Origin: Larimichthys crocea | Lineage: Eukaryota > Chordata > Actinopteri > Sciaenidae | Reading direction: 5' to 3' | DNA length: 64,000 nucleotides | NCBI RefSeq assembly: GCF_000972845.2 | Contig: NC_040017.1 | Coordinates: 23,955,606 to 24,019,605, forward strand | Shown: positions 25,256-39,540 of the stretch, piece after piece | Position numbering within the stretch: the first letter of the stretch is position 1 | Layout: every line of letters begins with the position of its first letter | Program-made: the position numbers and the translations under genes | Notes under the pieces: model-generated | Seen by the model: only the letters and a program-made list of their open reading frames with translations | Database searches by the model: none | Told to the model about the DNA's origin: nothing

Positions 25256-26842
25256 CAGTTAGATCTCAGATCGAAATACTCTTTTTTCTGGGCTAGATAA
25301 ATACTCCCAGTACACACAGTTTGGTCTTCTACATGTTTTCTTTCATATTATTAAGAGAAATCAATCAAATAAGTAAAACACAAATTGTTCTTTCAATATT
25401 CTCGACAAACCTCAGCTGAAAACCCAAACTGCCACCGAGCTGAGAATTGATGGGGCATTAATATATTTTTTCTCAAAGTTATTTCTCTCAGAAAGTTTCC
25501 AGAACTGTACTTAGAATATCATTCTGCAGTAGTTGCGGTTTCAATCGGGAATTAGAGCCAACATCAATGACTCTCCGAAGACCCCGAGCAGAAAAAAAAC
25601 ACGCAAAGACTCATGCTCATGCTCAAAGAATTCCCCGACCCTCAAATAAAAAGCCTATTCTTTCTTTCTCTTTCCCTGGTGCGATCAGCTGCCAAAACAA
25701 ACTGGCGCTGTGATGAATGTAATAAATATGATCGATGGGATATCTGGCGCTGCTGACCTCACACCACGCGCCAGAGTCCACGGAGCAGGTGCTGCTCAGA
25801 TTTACAACCCCCCCCTCCTCTCCCTCGTCTCATGATATCCTCCTCTCTCACACATGGACGCTGAGCCCTGCAGAGACACGGCCACGCCGCTGCGTCTCCG
25901 CAGCTCATACTGAGTCTCAGAGACACAAGCTTAATATTGGCTCTGGCTGAATTTCATGTGCAACATGACTATGCATGAATCACATCAGCGCTAATAAAAC
26001 CACCAATGATTTTTTACAGCTCATCAAGCCGTCACTCACAGCTGACAGTTATTGGAGTAATTTCTGCTGGGAGGAGTACACTGTGCTGTCAGAGAGGTGG
26101 AGGAGCACTCATGAGCACTTTGCTCATAACTGATCTGTAGGCAAAGGCAGCTCCGGAAATGAACATATAAAATAAAAATGCTACTGTGTGTGGGTTATGT
26201 GAAAAAAGCTGAGAGAGAAGCATGTTAGCTAAAAATAAAGTATATCACTCAAATGTTTGGTTTAATTTCAACAGGTTGATCGTACAGTAAACAGACAGCA
26301 GTAGATCATATCTGTTTAAATGTACTGTAAAACAAGCAACATGATATCAATGATCAGGGCTGTATCGCACTTTTTCAAAGAAGTGAAACCTCTCAGAGTG
26401 GAAGAGCTTCTCGTGGCACTTGGGAAACAAGCAGAGCACTTCACACTCGCAGCGATTAGAATATGTTCTTAACACTGCTGACTCCGTGCTGTAAAAATGA
26501 CAAACACTTTGGCTGGGGCCAAAATTCAACAGTGTTTTGGAGTTAATGAAGCTCACTTTGTGTAAGCTCTGCAGCGTATCGCAAACAGATGTGCGGCTAC
26601 AGCTGTTATATACAGCTAACATTACATAACACTTAGTTTTTACATTATGCAAATAATGCTACTAAGTTAATATTGTACACATGACCATAGACACATTAAG
26701 ATCCATCCAAAATGGTTTCCCATTCACATCAGGCAAAAAGATTTTGCAGACTTCTGCATGATGACCCGCAATAATTTACTGACACAGCTCTTCTGAATGT
26801 TCCGAATTTTATTGGACTGACTGGAAAATATTCTGTCATTTC

Positions 26843-26844
<2 letters not shown>

Positions 26845-26906
<62 letters not shown>
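26845..26906. repeat. (GT)31 microsatellite
   Basis: Perfect uninterrupted TG run of 62 bp, the longest dinucleotide array in the window and probably highly polymorphic. Confidence 0.97.
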
Positions 26907-26910
<4 letters not shown>

Positions 26911-29900
26911 ACTTCATTCAGAGTGTCACAGACATCTTTTTTTTGTTAAAAAAAAAATGGAGTATGGGAAAAAGTCTTTAGGGAACAGCGCGTCACTGTG
27001 TGTGGCCAATACACCAACATTCCCACAAAGCACCACGCTGTTCCCGAGGACGTGGTGTTGACACTTTTGTTGGAGTTGTACAGTTGCTCATGAGCTCTTC
27101 GTGACAGGCACAACAAAGTGTTTTGAAATCGCGCAGCGGATCCTTGGAGTCTATTTTTGAATGTCTATGCATCTGCAAATATTTATTTATGAAATATATT
27201 ATACCTGAAACATACTGTAGGTGTTTGACTCTGGTGTCCTATGTTTGGACTTGTCAAAGTCAATATTATAGAAGCTGTCAAGAATGTGACCCATCTCCAT
27301 CCAAAAAACACTTATTATCCTTTCACTGAGAAATTAAACATGTTTGACGGGGCAGACGCAGCTGATTATTAGCACTTAGCAGAACCCTAGCCAATCTTCC
27401 TCCCAATTATCACAAGGGCACTAGAAACGTGAATCTGAATATTCTAATTTAATTCTCACCTCAGAGCCTTTGTGCTTTCGACCCCCGTACTCCCATCTCA
27501 AATCCCCCCCTGCACTCCAGTGCCTCTTGACCACATTACTCCTCTTTCTATCCTGAGGAGAATGGTTAATAGACCCATTTCCTGGGACATTGCTACGTTA
27601 AGCTGTGCGGATGAGGGAGATGAAAAGAGATTGGATGGGGAACAAAAAAAAAACTCTTTACTAGCCTCAGAAGCACAGAGGCTGTGGGGAAAGCTGCGTG
27701 TAGGACATTAGTGCATGGCTATAACTAATTATATCTCAAGTGAATCACTCCTCCAAGCATGACCAGGGACTTTCTCTATTGTTGCACTGGTAAGAAATAA
27801 GTTCTGCTGCTGCACTGGGGATAATATGTGAGAGTGTCGCTGTAGCTGAACATGTAGTGCTCCCTTTGCTTCTTGTATCATGATTACCACGGCACTAAGA
27901 CTGATGAACTTAAGTGAGTGTCAAGAGACGTGACACGCTGATGCTGTGGTGACTCTTGGGTAATATATGTGGGGGTTGACACTATCAAGGAAATTGGTTT
28001 TCAGGGTGGGGACTCAAGGCCAGCGCGCCAGCAGAGGACGAATAGAGAGTAGAGCTCTTCATCTCTCTCATGGTAAAGCTGTCAGTGCCATGTATCCCAG
28101 ACACAGACCACTCCACCTCTGCATCAATAAAGGGAAGACATGCGCCTGGTCTCCACCCACTAACCTTCAACAATATGAGAATAATCTGTAAGCAACAACA
28201 CTTACAGTAAATGCAGTAAATCAAACTTCGTTGGTCATGCACGAATGTGAACAAGAAAGCGCTCATTGTTATACAGTGATTAGCCGTGCGATGATCTAAG
28301 ACTTATTTCTTAGGAGTGTTGTGAATGTGAGCAACAACTTGTAGTGGCACGTCCTGCGGATTTCAGTTCCCATTAAACCAACTTGGCTGTGCTTGTATAC
28401 CCGTGAACAGGAGCTGGTAAAGTGTTATGTGCAATGAGAAACTGGGCAAAGCTCAAATATTAGCTCAACTTTTCTTTCAGAAAAGATTTGAAGATTTGTT
28501 TCTTCCATCTTCTCTTGACCTCCGTTATCAAAGTACGTCTGCTGAGTTTCCATACTGAGGAAGTATACGAGTGTTTGTAATTACTTATTCTAATTACCTG
28601 CAGACGTGTAGACATCGCTCATGCAAAAGTCTCTGCAGACAAGACTTGGCAGACAATGTTTTAGCGTCTGCTAACCATTCAAATCCATCTGTATGTTTAT
28701 CTCCAAAGCACCAATCCGCTGGATGTTTTTGGGGCGACTTCCCATCCCTCTGTTCTCACCAGTTTAAGCTTATAAAGAATGCCACATTCAACCACAGCTG
28801 CGACCTTACAAAAGCTAATAGCTTCTCAACACCACTTACTAACACTCACAGTCGGCTTTGTGTATTGAATTTTGGGTCATATTGGATAACACATTCTTAG
28901 TGGAGTATAAATAAGGCTTAACGCTAATGTATACTTCTGTGACAAAGTGTCGGCTGACAGAACTGTATCACACAACACTTTGAATTCACGGTTCGGCGAT
29001 GGCATATGTTCTTACTACAGCAGTCAGAGGTCAAGCTTGGGCTTGTTTATATTCTTTGAAAGGACCGTCAGCGTGCTTAAATGTCAGATATTATGAAAAC
29101 AAAGAAAATTTTATGTTTAACCGAACTCTGACAGGAAGGAGAAGGATCCCCATCTTTAATAGAATTAGTGAGAATGGGGTGCACACCTCAAAGAGTGAGC
29201 TAACTGTTACCGTACTCTTAGTATATACATCCACCGTGGTATTTGCACCAGTCTGGTGGCTGTTTTAGCTACTTGCTGTTGCCCTCTGTAGTCTGGGCAG
29301 CTTTGATTTCTTTCCTACATTCAGCTGTGGGGAAAAATACAGTTCAAAAATAGTCATATTACAAAAGAAGTGCAGAACATCAAAAGCGCCTTCGGGAAAC
29401 CGTGCTGCATCATTTACGTCCTGCGACACGTCGACAAGAGATTTTTTCACTGAAGTATAAATAAAGTGTTTGTAGTCTAGTGTGCATATGGGTAAACAGG
29501 AGAGATGTCAAACACATCAAACCAGAAAAAACATCATCTTCATATTTATCACCGTCTGGGCACCTTTCAAATCTTCATCATAGAAATGAGGAATAATGGC
29601 CGGCAGTGTCCTGTGTGCGTTAATGGAAATTTTCCATGCAATTCATTTAGCCGTATTAACTTCCTTGGCTCTGCACTACACTTGACTTTGCTCTCGCATG
29701 ATCTATCTAAGTGTTTTTTGTAGACGTTCACGGACGACTGTAAAAGAAGAATAAAATATGATATTGCAGCAGTCTGGATTTCTCTATAGTGCACCCAATC
29801 AGGTAGTGACAGTGTGGCAACCTTCAGTTCCTCCATTTTCTCCCTATCTTTATTTCCATAACCTGACAAATAGAGCGGCTCTCTGAAGTTGCCGTCCTTT

Positions 29901-30964
29901 GTGATCTGTGACAAACGCAATGGTAGCTGTCAGCTGAGAGGGAGGATATGAGTGCTGATGTTCTCTCTGAAGTCACGCTCAGCCTTTCATGTCGGGGCAG
30001 AAGAACCAAAGACCTGTCTCCTCTGTGTGTGTCTGTCTGCCAAGCAGCGGCTAGCAAAGTGTAAATGCGAGAGCTTTAGTATGCCTCTCTAATCCACTGC
30101 CTTCACACAGGTCAGTCTCATTTATTATGAATGCGAAGTTCTGTGCAAAGCTCTTTGATATCGGGAAACAATTTAGAGCTGGCTGAGAGTCAATGTCTGG
30201 AGGGACCAATAAAAAACACTTTTAATGTATTGCGAACTTCAGGTCAGCATGTGGTTCCTTATAAAATTCACAGTAGGCTCTATTAATCCCAGGTGACTAC
30301 CATACAAGACATTAGTGTGTCATTGCCGAGCACTGTGCCAGCTGTTTTCAGTTTGATCTGTGGTAAAATAGGGTCAGGTTACAGTATTAGTCACAATGAC
30401 GCAAAGTTCCTGACTCATTTCTATCTTTTATTCCAGAGTTAACGTAACCGCAACGACGTGGTGGAAGGATGACAACTACATACCAACCTTCTTCCTCAAG
30501 GTCATGTATATAGGAGCGAGATCGGGTGAACTCATAAATCAATGAAGCGCTTTCTGTTCACTGAGATCGCATGGCGAAGACTCAATTAAACACAAGCAAG
30601 CACCTGAAAGATTCTTAAAAGGTGCACTCCATTTTCACCTGAGCTAAAACTGGCAGCTGTCAAGATTATCCTCACGTTCCATCCAGTCACGCTCCCTGAA
30701 AATGGAGTCTTTGGCAGACGCCCACTTTGTTCTATCAGCGGCAGACTGAGGTATTAGGGCACATTAGTCTCATTTCCAATTCACTGACTGGGCCAGATCA
30801 ATTTCCTTCATTTTCATGCACAGATGGGATTAAATGGCCAGATTAAAGATGAACTCTTGGCACTGTCCACCGGACAGATTTATCATTTTAAAGATTCACT
30901 CAAACGCAGTGAAGCAGATATGACATGATTTTCCTCTTTAAACCCTCATTGAAAGCATGCCAAG

Positions 30965-30984
30965 TGTGTGTGTGTGTGTGTGTG
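30965..30984. repeat. (GT)n microsatellite
   Basis: About 10 GT units. Confidence 0.9.
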
Positions 30985-31949
30985 AAAACTTAGAGGTCAG
31001 ACTACATGCTAACTCAGAGTTTGAACTGAAAGATTCCTGCACTAATAGCTGTTTGGACTCAAACTTTTGATACGTCTTGGCTTCACGGATAAAAGGCACA
31101 GTGTGATACTGATGATAATTGTACGGTTTTGGCGGTTACTGTCTGAATTTCAAGCAAAATAAAATCCAGAGCTGCCAAGCTACCGCACACGGTGATGAAC
31201 CTCAATATGGTTTTGACAGTTAATTTGGACTTCCTTTTTTCCTGAAGCTGTGTGAGGTCCAGTAAATCACCCAGGGGGGGTTAGGTCTCGCTGGGACAAC
31301 ACACTGAGAACACTTTTTAGCCTCACTCTGGGGGAAGAGCCCCCCACAAAACCCAAACAAAACACATACGTCATCAGTAATTTTCTCCAGACTTGAAGCG
31401 TGCGCTCATGACTCAGTCCCTCAGGTGAGGACTTTTCTTTTTTTTTTACCCTGGCTACATGAACTGATGCACATGAAGTGTGCCTCCTTTTCCCACCACT
31501 CTCCTCTTTCAACACTCAGAACTGAGAAACTCTTAGCAGCAGTGATCGTGTTTAAATAGATATTTCCCACAGAAACATGTGGAAAGCTTATTTATTCTGT
31601 CTTTAACTGTGGGGGAACTGAAAAATGTAAATAATTGGCTCCTCCAAGTGCATTTTGTAATCCCTCTGATTACTATCGTCAATAAAGGGTTTATGTATAG
31701 ATATACAGTCATAGGTTTGTATATCTGGTGTGATAGATAACACATGCTTTAGGTTAAATGTGAGTTGTGTGTTCAGTGTCTTGTAAAAAGTTAATTATTC
31801 TGTTTCAATGCAAGAAGTTTGATCTAACACACTAAACAACTCAACCCAAAGTAATTTAATCATCGAGGACCACCTTGAGATTATCCAGGTGTTATGTACT
31901 GTATGTGTGCAAGGATGCATGAAGAATCATGGGAAAGCAGCAGCAGTAC

Positions 31950-32039
31950 CTGTGTAGCCCAAAGAGTTGTCATCCTCGTGTTCGGTGGTGGGAGCTGTTG
32001 TTGCCCCTTCGCTGGCCCCATCCTGAGCGACTCCGGTCT
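31950..32039 (-). CDS. robo1: robo1 coding exon 2: long-isoform N-terminal linker
   Basis: Cassette exon of 90 nt. The acceptor follows GTTATTGTTGACAG, with intron AG at 32041-32040. The donor is ACAG|GTACTG, with GT at 31949-31948. It enters in phase 1 (completing a Gln codon from exon 1) and leaves in phase 1 (first base of the Gly codon finished by exon 3). It encodes a Thr/Ala/Gly/acidic linker, TGVAQDGASEGATTAP and onward, that ends EHEDDNSLGYTG. The last residues match the human ROBO1 segment NDDNSLGYTG just before SRLRQED; this stretch is specific to the long ROBO1 form. A second AG two bases downstream would break the frame, so 32039 is preferred as first base. An open frame continues upstream to about 32262, but that part is intron. 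Because both ends are phase 1, skipping this exon keeps the frame. Confidence 0.93.
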
Positions 32040-35000
32040 CTGTCAACAATAACACCAGAGGGACTGAGAACCCAGACGCATTCGGCCCACTTTCCCCACC
32101 CACGGTCCGAACCTCCAGCCCTCTGCATCCTTGACACAAGCAGAGAGCGAACGCACAAAGAAGTGCCGGGCTCCATCCTTGTGAACTCTGTCTCTGACTG
32201 CAGAAGCCAAACACCCACATCGCAGTAAACAAGCACAACCCCAACTGTTGTGTATAATCCAAGTGTGTATCTGGGACAAAATGATATTTTCAGGCATGCG
32301 TCAATCAGTCATTATAGTCGATATAGATCCATCAGAGTGATGTGTTGATGCAGTCTTTAGCGTTTCTCTATGGGCTCAGCAGGAGGTTGTTCTGCTGTCC
32401 TGCGTTGGGCTCGAGTGTGAGTGTGTGGGTGTAAAACAGTCATCTCCCCCGTATCAATAGTCATAAGTGGCTGCACCCCGAAGGGAGCACATGGGCAGGA
32501 CAGAGGAGGGAGGGCCAGGGCACACTCTGCATGATTGACGCCACCCCGCATGCATATACACGCACACACCATGCACACAGTCCTGATGCAAATACAATGA
32601 TGCACCATTAATTACTAATCAGCTCCTTTTGATTCGGGCCCGTCTTTGTGCCTGTGTCTTCTTCACAGTGACAGGTTGAGTGTGTGCGACAGGAGGTGTG
32701 AGGGCGGGACAGAGAAGGGGAGGGCAGGGGAGGGAAGGGGGGAGGCGAGTAAAAGAGAGGCCAAGTGGGCCGGGGCGTATGTGGCTTATGGGGGGAGACG
32801 GGAGGCCAACTGTGCCCTTATGATGGCTGCGTGTGAAATAAATCAGACTCAGCCATGCCCATTCTCTTTGTGGCCCACTGACAAGGGGTTAATTTGGGGC
32901 CGGGTGGTTGGGGTGAGGGGGCGAGAGGAATCTTAATAAAAGAGCATCCAACCCCTTTAGCTAACTGAGTGGCAGTCTGTCGGAAGTATCTGTTTCCTCA
33001 ATGAGATCTGGCAACACTTCTGATAAATAGCAGACGGGCAGACAGAATTGTTCATTGGAGAGTACTTTAGATCACCGGAGTGTGAAAAACAGGGTGACCA
33101 GTCATTTCATCTGCCCCTCCCTCCATTAAAGAACTGACAGTAAAAATATATGCAGACTTTTTTTTAAACACAGCAAAGACCCAAATCCCATTTCACAACA
33201 GTTTTGGACTCATTATTTATAGTAAACACAACAAAAGACAGTCAAAAAGCAGTGATCACATCTCCCCTGCTGCTCCTGTAGTGTCGCAATTAATGTGACA
33301 GTTAAAAGAGCCTCACGCTGGGCCAAACCTATAATCTGGCACTTCTCTTGCCTTGTCTGTTTATCCAAACAGCGGCATCAACACTACAGGAGAGCAGAGC
33401 CTCTGAGTCACGCAGCAATAACCACGCAGGGCTTTGCAGTCATGCACATGGATGAATGCAATGATACACATAGCACACGAGATGGTAACGTGCTGGACAT
33501 GAAGAAACACAGACGTGCGATGAACTGTCTGACACGCACAGCTTGACACCAGAAGTGTTTTCAGTCTGCTCACAAGAGACAAACTAAACACAAATACAAA
33601 ATCTGCAGAAAGTAGTTTGGCACTGAGAATAATTATAGTCTGGAGCAAGAAAGAAACACACATTTGTTCAGAAACAAGTTGTTTATGGCGTGTACACACA
33701 CACCTACAGCAATCCAAATCAAATGCACAAGTTGTTCAATGACTTTTAATGTTTCAACGAGTTACACAACTGATTGCCTGGACGTAGAAAGTTGGAGAAA
33801 GTTAATATTTCACATTGCAAATAAATGATAAGTATCTTAACGGTGCAGGCATCGAGTTCAAACAACTGAATACTGATCCTCTTCCGAGTGTGTAAGAGAA
33901 ACTAGAGTGGCTACGAAAAATATGAAAGACTGTAGATAAAAATGGATCATTCCAAGGTAACAAAAACACAATGAATCCAATTTACAGTGATTATACATTA
34001 ATGAAAACAATAACTCTAGGAAACAATGTGAATATGTATTTCATTTTCTACCACATTGTGCTCAGTCTCTAAATCTTCACACTTGACTTTTAATTTTTCA
34101 TGAGGTAAGAAAAACAGCCTCCATTTTTAGCTACCCCGATGAGTTATGTAAGTTGTAATTTGACCCAAAAGTAGGACAATTTTCTGAAACCATAAAAAAC
34201 ATTATTCCCTCAATCAGTTTGAAATTGGACTTAGCTTCTTCCAGAGCTTTCAACCACATCTTTGACTCTTTATGAGTCAATAAGACTTCTCAGGTGTCAT
34301 AGATGGACTCATAAGAAACTACTGATACAATTATTAACATAAATAAACAAAAAGTGTGTTTGATCTATTATGCCCTCAGGCCTTGTGTATTGTATATTCT
34401 CTTTATATCTTCATGATTGAGGACTGATTCCCTGGGTGGTCCACAGTCAGAGGTCCAATTAGGGACCACTTCTGAGGTCATTAACAGGTGGCGTACCCAG
34501 CTGCCCTTGGGGCATCAGGATGGAGAGTCAGGACCTCAGTGTAGTCTCTCTACCCCCCTTTTACCTTCAATGCTGCTGCTCCCCTGTTGGCTAATTAATG
34601 GGGCACATGTGCAGATAACCGACTGCTTACCAAAAGATACAAAGGCAGACCTGCCCCCCTCTCCCAGCATCTCCTGTCATTCCTCCTGGGCCCCAGAGTA
34701 TAAGCCCTGGCCCCAAGCCCTCCTCAAACATGAGAGCATGTCCTCTTTTCTGGGTCACAGGCTTCTCTTCATGGATCAATCCACAGGATGCCATGCAGGC
34801 TTTTGGCTCTCTTTCTATACTGTAGTATAAATGATGAGGTCTGCTCCAACTAGATTTGACTTGAGTGGTTGTTTGCAACATTGTCGCTGTGTGGACCCAA
34901 TCAGCACTTGAGCCCTTGTACAACCTGACATGACAATAAACCTGATGTCTAACTTATTGCCCCTGTAGTGGAGGTTGTTTAGTTTGACAAATGTTGGGAG

Positions 35001-35979
35001 CTCTTAATAGACGTGAATGTGGAGAGGCTAGCTGTTGTCTCATTGTTATCTTGTCATGTATTGGCAGCAGCGCTCGGGCTCTGGCAGCCTGTATAAGTGA
35101 TGGATGGGCTTAAAATGATGAGTGTGGGGAGTCTGACTCTGGGGCTTGTTAACAGGACTGACTGATTGTTTGCTGTAGGACAAGTTCCTTCGCACAGCCC
35201 GATCAGAGAGGCGGCATATTTCTGTAACATGTCGTCAAACAATTTCAATGATTGAATTGGTTTCTTGGAAAACGTTCTGCCCCAACATCTGTTTACTTTT
35301 TCTCTGATGACAGACAAAAAATGTGAACAGCCACCAAGAATGCTAATTGTAGTGCAAAGCCAACAAGTTATTTATTGCCCTAATTCAGCAACATTCCTGC
35401 TCCTGAATACAGTACAACACCATCTTTATCATTTTGGATTTATTAAAGACAGACAAAAGAAGACAAACTGCATACACACACACAAAAAAGTTTTTTTCAG
35501 CAGAGGCTAGTCTGTCTGCTTCATCTGTTTCCACAGCACCATTACGCTAATTTCCATTTTGATTACACTCTTTGTTTCCTGCATGACTAATGGAGTTTTA
35601 ATCAGGCCTTGAGATAATACACGCAGCGAGCGCTCACTGCTGACAGAAAACAAAGTCTAAACCTCCTAACTAACTCTCAAAAAAAAAATCTTTAGAGGCT
35701 ACAGCCGCATTTCACCGACTGAACTGCAAAGACCTTGAGAATCAGAGTCCAGAGATGAATAGCATAATGTGTGAATGAGGAGGTGGTGCAAAGAAAATAT
35801 CAACACGCAATATTTACAATGTTTTTAAAAGACAACATACTGCACACATCAACTCTCTAGTTCCTGTTGTTGAAATAAAGACACAAACTGTAATTAGTGC
35901 AACTCTGTGCAGGCATGTTGTCCAAGCAAACAGACACCAGCAGCAGCTATTCGTCTTCGCTTAAAGACAAAAAAGAATC
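32040..35979 (-). other. robo1 intron 1, exon 2-proximal part
   Basis: Intronic. The first kilobase is GC-richer and includes a G-run block (32717-32744) and AATTAATTAC-type sites (about 32608). A longer open frame at 34417-34830 (plus) has no domain and is opposed by frames on the other strand. No gene is supported. Confidence 0.65.
32717..32744 (+). other. G-quadruplex-prone run
   Basis: Five or more runs of three to six G separated by one or two bases, on the plus strand (the template strand for robo1), within a purine-rich block running to about 32760. The pattern satisfies the classic G3+N1-7 quadruplex rule. Function is unknown. Confidence 0.6.
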
Positions 35980-36250
35980 TGCCTTCCTGGAGTCTCTGCT
36001 TGCAGTGACGACAAGACAGAAGACTAGTGCTACTGGCCAAGAAACAGCATATAATAGCATAACTTGTCGTTTTCACTTTGGCTTTTATATCCTTAAAATT
36101 AAATGTGATAAAACATGTAAATTTATGAGCTTTAGATGTGTTATTAGGCAGATTTTGTGCCATATGGAAAGAACCAGGCTCGCTGTTTCCCCCTGTTTCC
36201 AGTCTTTATGCTAAACTAAACCAAACAGCTGCTGTCTGTAGCTTCATATT
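35980..36250 (-). repeat. Teleost interspersed repeat (second family), minus orientation
   Basis: Read on the minus strand this shows the characteristic words GAAGCTACAGACAGCAGCTG, TTTAGCATAAAGACTGGAAACAGGG, GAAACAGCGAGCCTGG, TCTGCCTAATAACACATCTAAAGCTC and AACGACAAGTTATG, then TTTCTTGGCCAGTAGCA. This matches a very common non-coding fish repeat. A rearranged copy lies near 56.2 kb. Confidence 0.65.
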
Positions 36251-39200
36251 TAGTATGTAGATGTAACAGTGGTATCGATCTTTTTGTCTAATTCTTGGCA
36301 AGAAAGCAAAGTAGCATAGTATACTTATTTATTAATTTATTTATCTGATAGGGGTGATACAGTTTAACAGTTCCAACACAGAGCATGAGACTGATGTGCT
36401 GCAGTTTAAACAGTTTATAGCTATTGATCATTTTCAACTCTTGTTATCAAACTATTCACAGGCACAAAAAAAAAAAAAATCACTAACTGCTGCAGCTGTT
36501 GTGAGGAAGTGGAGCAAATGACACACTCACACACACACACAGCTGGCATCGGCTCTGCAAACTGATTGGCTGTAAACTTTCATCATATATGAAAGTATAT
36601 TAATAGCTAATTGATACCTTTAACTGCAGGCATGAAATAATTGCTGTGCCATATTTGTGTACCATAGTATAAATCGCTGAAGAGGGTACAATGTATATAC
36701 CATGAAATCATTACTGTAAAATATATTTTAGGTCACGCTGCCAAACCTTCTCATAACCCGGCAATAAAAAAGTCCTTTTCATGTCTTCATTATAAATGCC
36801 TATAACTTTTTTTTCTATAAAAGATTAACATACAATTTATTAACCATTAAAACATAAAGACTCCCTTATTAGTATGTCATAAGGATGAGTGTGGCTTACA
36901 TACTGGAAAATTGTAGACACGTTACATGTGTTTTTCAAACGTTTGCGATGTCTTACTGAGAGAACGAATGGAAGAAAGAGCAAGAGAGGGGGGAGACCTG
37001 ATTATGTCTCAGCCCCAGTTTAACTTTGCGTACCACTATTATGTTTTCAACAGCTATTTAGGACTTACGCCATGACAGTGACAAACTGCAATAATCAGGT
37101 TTATAATAATTCCCATGGACGACCTGCAGCGAAAAGCAAATTTGAACAAATGTTGACAACTGATTTTGCAGATATTTTCCAGGCTGATGTTCTTAACAGT
37201 CACGGTGGCATTTATCATAACACCAGCTGGAAGAAACATCAATGCAATGACAAACAGATAACGTTTTGATCAGACCTGCCAGGTTGTGAGTGAATGGATG
37301 CATGCATACACACAGGATTTTCTGTGTGTGTGCGTGTGTGTGTGTTCGTTAGAGCTCTTCGCAAACACGGTTTCGTTGGTTACAAAATTAACAGTAAATA
37401 CACACATGTCAGTCCTCAAAGCTGGAATGTGACTCATCTCTGAACCTGAAACATGATTGCTTGATTGTGGTTAAATAAAAAGTGCAAATGTCGAAGGAAG
37501 AAATACGTGCCAATTGACTTACTGATAGATTTGCTTGGAGGGCATCAGCAACCGACCACAGAAAGGAAAACAGAGAGACAGTTCCAGGACAAATAGTGCT
37601 GATTGGCTTGAAGGGTGCTAGATATTGCATGGTCACTTGACTGTGAGTCTGCTCGGAACTGAACAATTGCACAAAAGTTCAGTGAGTTAGCAAGTTACAG
37701 TGTAACCACACAGCTGCTGTCAGGGCAGTTTTATCCCTGAGCGTGTTAAACTGAAAGAAGGGCTTTTGTGAAACACTTTCCATGGGTATCGCTTTCCCAC
37801 ACCTTACTGTTACATAAAGCATCTTATTATTCCTTCCTTGAAACTTTGCCTCTCAGCTTTGTTTAACAACACTGATGTCAAATAAGTTCACAGTCTGCAA
37901 AGAGTATGAACCTGCTCAGCTATAGCGGAGGAGCTGAGGAAAGCATCCTCATCTAAGCTGCCAAAAGCCCGGATGTCCATCTCTATGACACCGGGACACT
38001 TTTTTTTTTTTCTGCCCGGAGGGTGAAAGAATGAAAGGAAGGGAAAGAGAGAGAGCGAGGTGAGAAAAACTAGGTCTCTCAAGGATTTAAAGTGCTGTAG
38101 CCAAGGTGAGCAGCTCCTGAATGCGTATGTATCTGTCTGATCTTGGAGTCTGCAGCTCATGGTCATGACTCATAAGCAGCTTGTGAGCAGCTTGTCAGCA
38201 TCCACAGCAGCAGAGCCAACAGACAGGTGACCTCCTCTGACTTCCCACTATACAAACTTGCTTTTTGAAAGTACTGGACTCTGCACTCCACTCAAATGCC
38301 ATGAGATTTTTTACATTTTGGGGGCGATTTGTCTGAGTAATGACAGTTAATACTTTTTTCTTTTTTTTTTAAAAACTTTCTCACCATCTTTTTTTTTCAA
38401 CTACAGAGGACAAAAAATGAAAGGGGTGGGAGGGTGGAAATTCATCTACAAGAGAAAGTGGAGGCTTATGAATATGGCAGATGGATTTAGAGGGAAGTGG
38501 AGCAGATAATACGGACCTCATTTCAAGGCTGTGGCACATTAATGACAAACTACAATGATGCTACCTTTCCCTGCCGTTTGATTCGCATAATCAGGCACAT
38601 GTGCCGTAAACACAAACACACACAAACACACACACACACCAATTCAAAGGGAAAGGAAAGAGCCCTCGAACTGAATTCACATATGTTTTTTGTATAATCT
38701 TTCGAAAATTCCATCAATATGTTAATGTGAACAATTCTTTCCCAGACCGAGAGACCAAAAAAACCAAGCCTCTAATCTGTCATCCCTCCCAGCAACGTTT
38801 TGTGGAGCTGACTTTTCAGGCACGAGGAAAAATCTCACTCGAGCTTTCATACTTAAAAAGAAGGGATGTATTCCAAAGTAGTGGTGACCGGTTTCAACCA
38901 GAAAATGTCACCATAACCACTTAACTCGAGCCTCCTCTGATCTGTTTGTGACGTTGTTTGGAGTATCTTTATGCAAATTTTATTGAACAAAGATGTAAAT
39001 ACTTATCGTCCTCACTTCACCTGTGCCCTCAGCGGCTGACAAAACGGCTTGTGAACGCCTCAAGGCTGTTTGTGCCATTAACGTGTGCCAAGGGGAATTC
39101 AGAGACTTTTTTAATTAGAGATCCAGAGAGAGGAAAAGATCCACCAGTGATGCATAACCTTCACGGTCTTTTGATGTGATGACACATGGCATTCAGTTCA

Positions 39201-39540
39201 CACAAGGCACACCTAATAATCTCTTTCTTCTCTCAAGCTGTGTTATGGTCTAAACAGGTGAGCAAACACTAAATGTACCTTGGTTTGGCAATTATTGCTT
39301 CATGCAAGCAGGTTATTATTGCTTCATACTATGACTTCTTTCCTGACCTCGCAGTAGACAATAGAGCAGCTGTTGAAGAATATGTCTATACATATTTATT
39401 GGCATATTTTCGTAAGAGAGACAGAGAGCAACTCTCTCAACAGGTGTTTCATAGTCTCATCTCTAAACTCACATCAGATGCCGCTACTGGTTTTGTCTTC
39501 CAGTCTCCCAAAATGCACCTTTAATCATGTTAAAACTTGA
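36251..39540 (-). other. robo1 intron 1, no gene seen
   Basis: Intronic. It includes a short A tract (about 36467-36479), a GT run (37323-37344), T-rich tracts (37998-38011, 38354-38370) and a CA-rich stretch (38610-38640). No exon or RNA gene is recognised. Confidence 0.65.

Larger units (their letters stand above)
25256..31948 (-). other. robo1 intron 2, exon 2-proximal part
   Basis: Intronic DNA with the GT microsatellites noted separately and no supported exon, RNA gene or transposon. Short open frames show no domain or splice context. Confidence 0.65.

Noticed and set aside
32040..32262. Open frame extending exon 2 upstream, starting MDYTQQL
   Set aside because: A clear acceptor (GTTATTGTTGACAG) ends at 32040 and restores phase with exon 1; the upstream part is intron.
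34417..34830. 137-residue plus-strand open frame
   Set aside because: Opposite strands are both open, no domain, no start or splice support.
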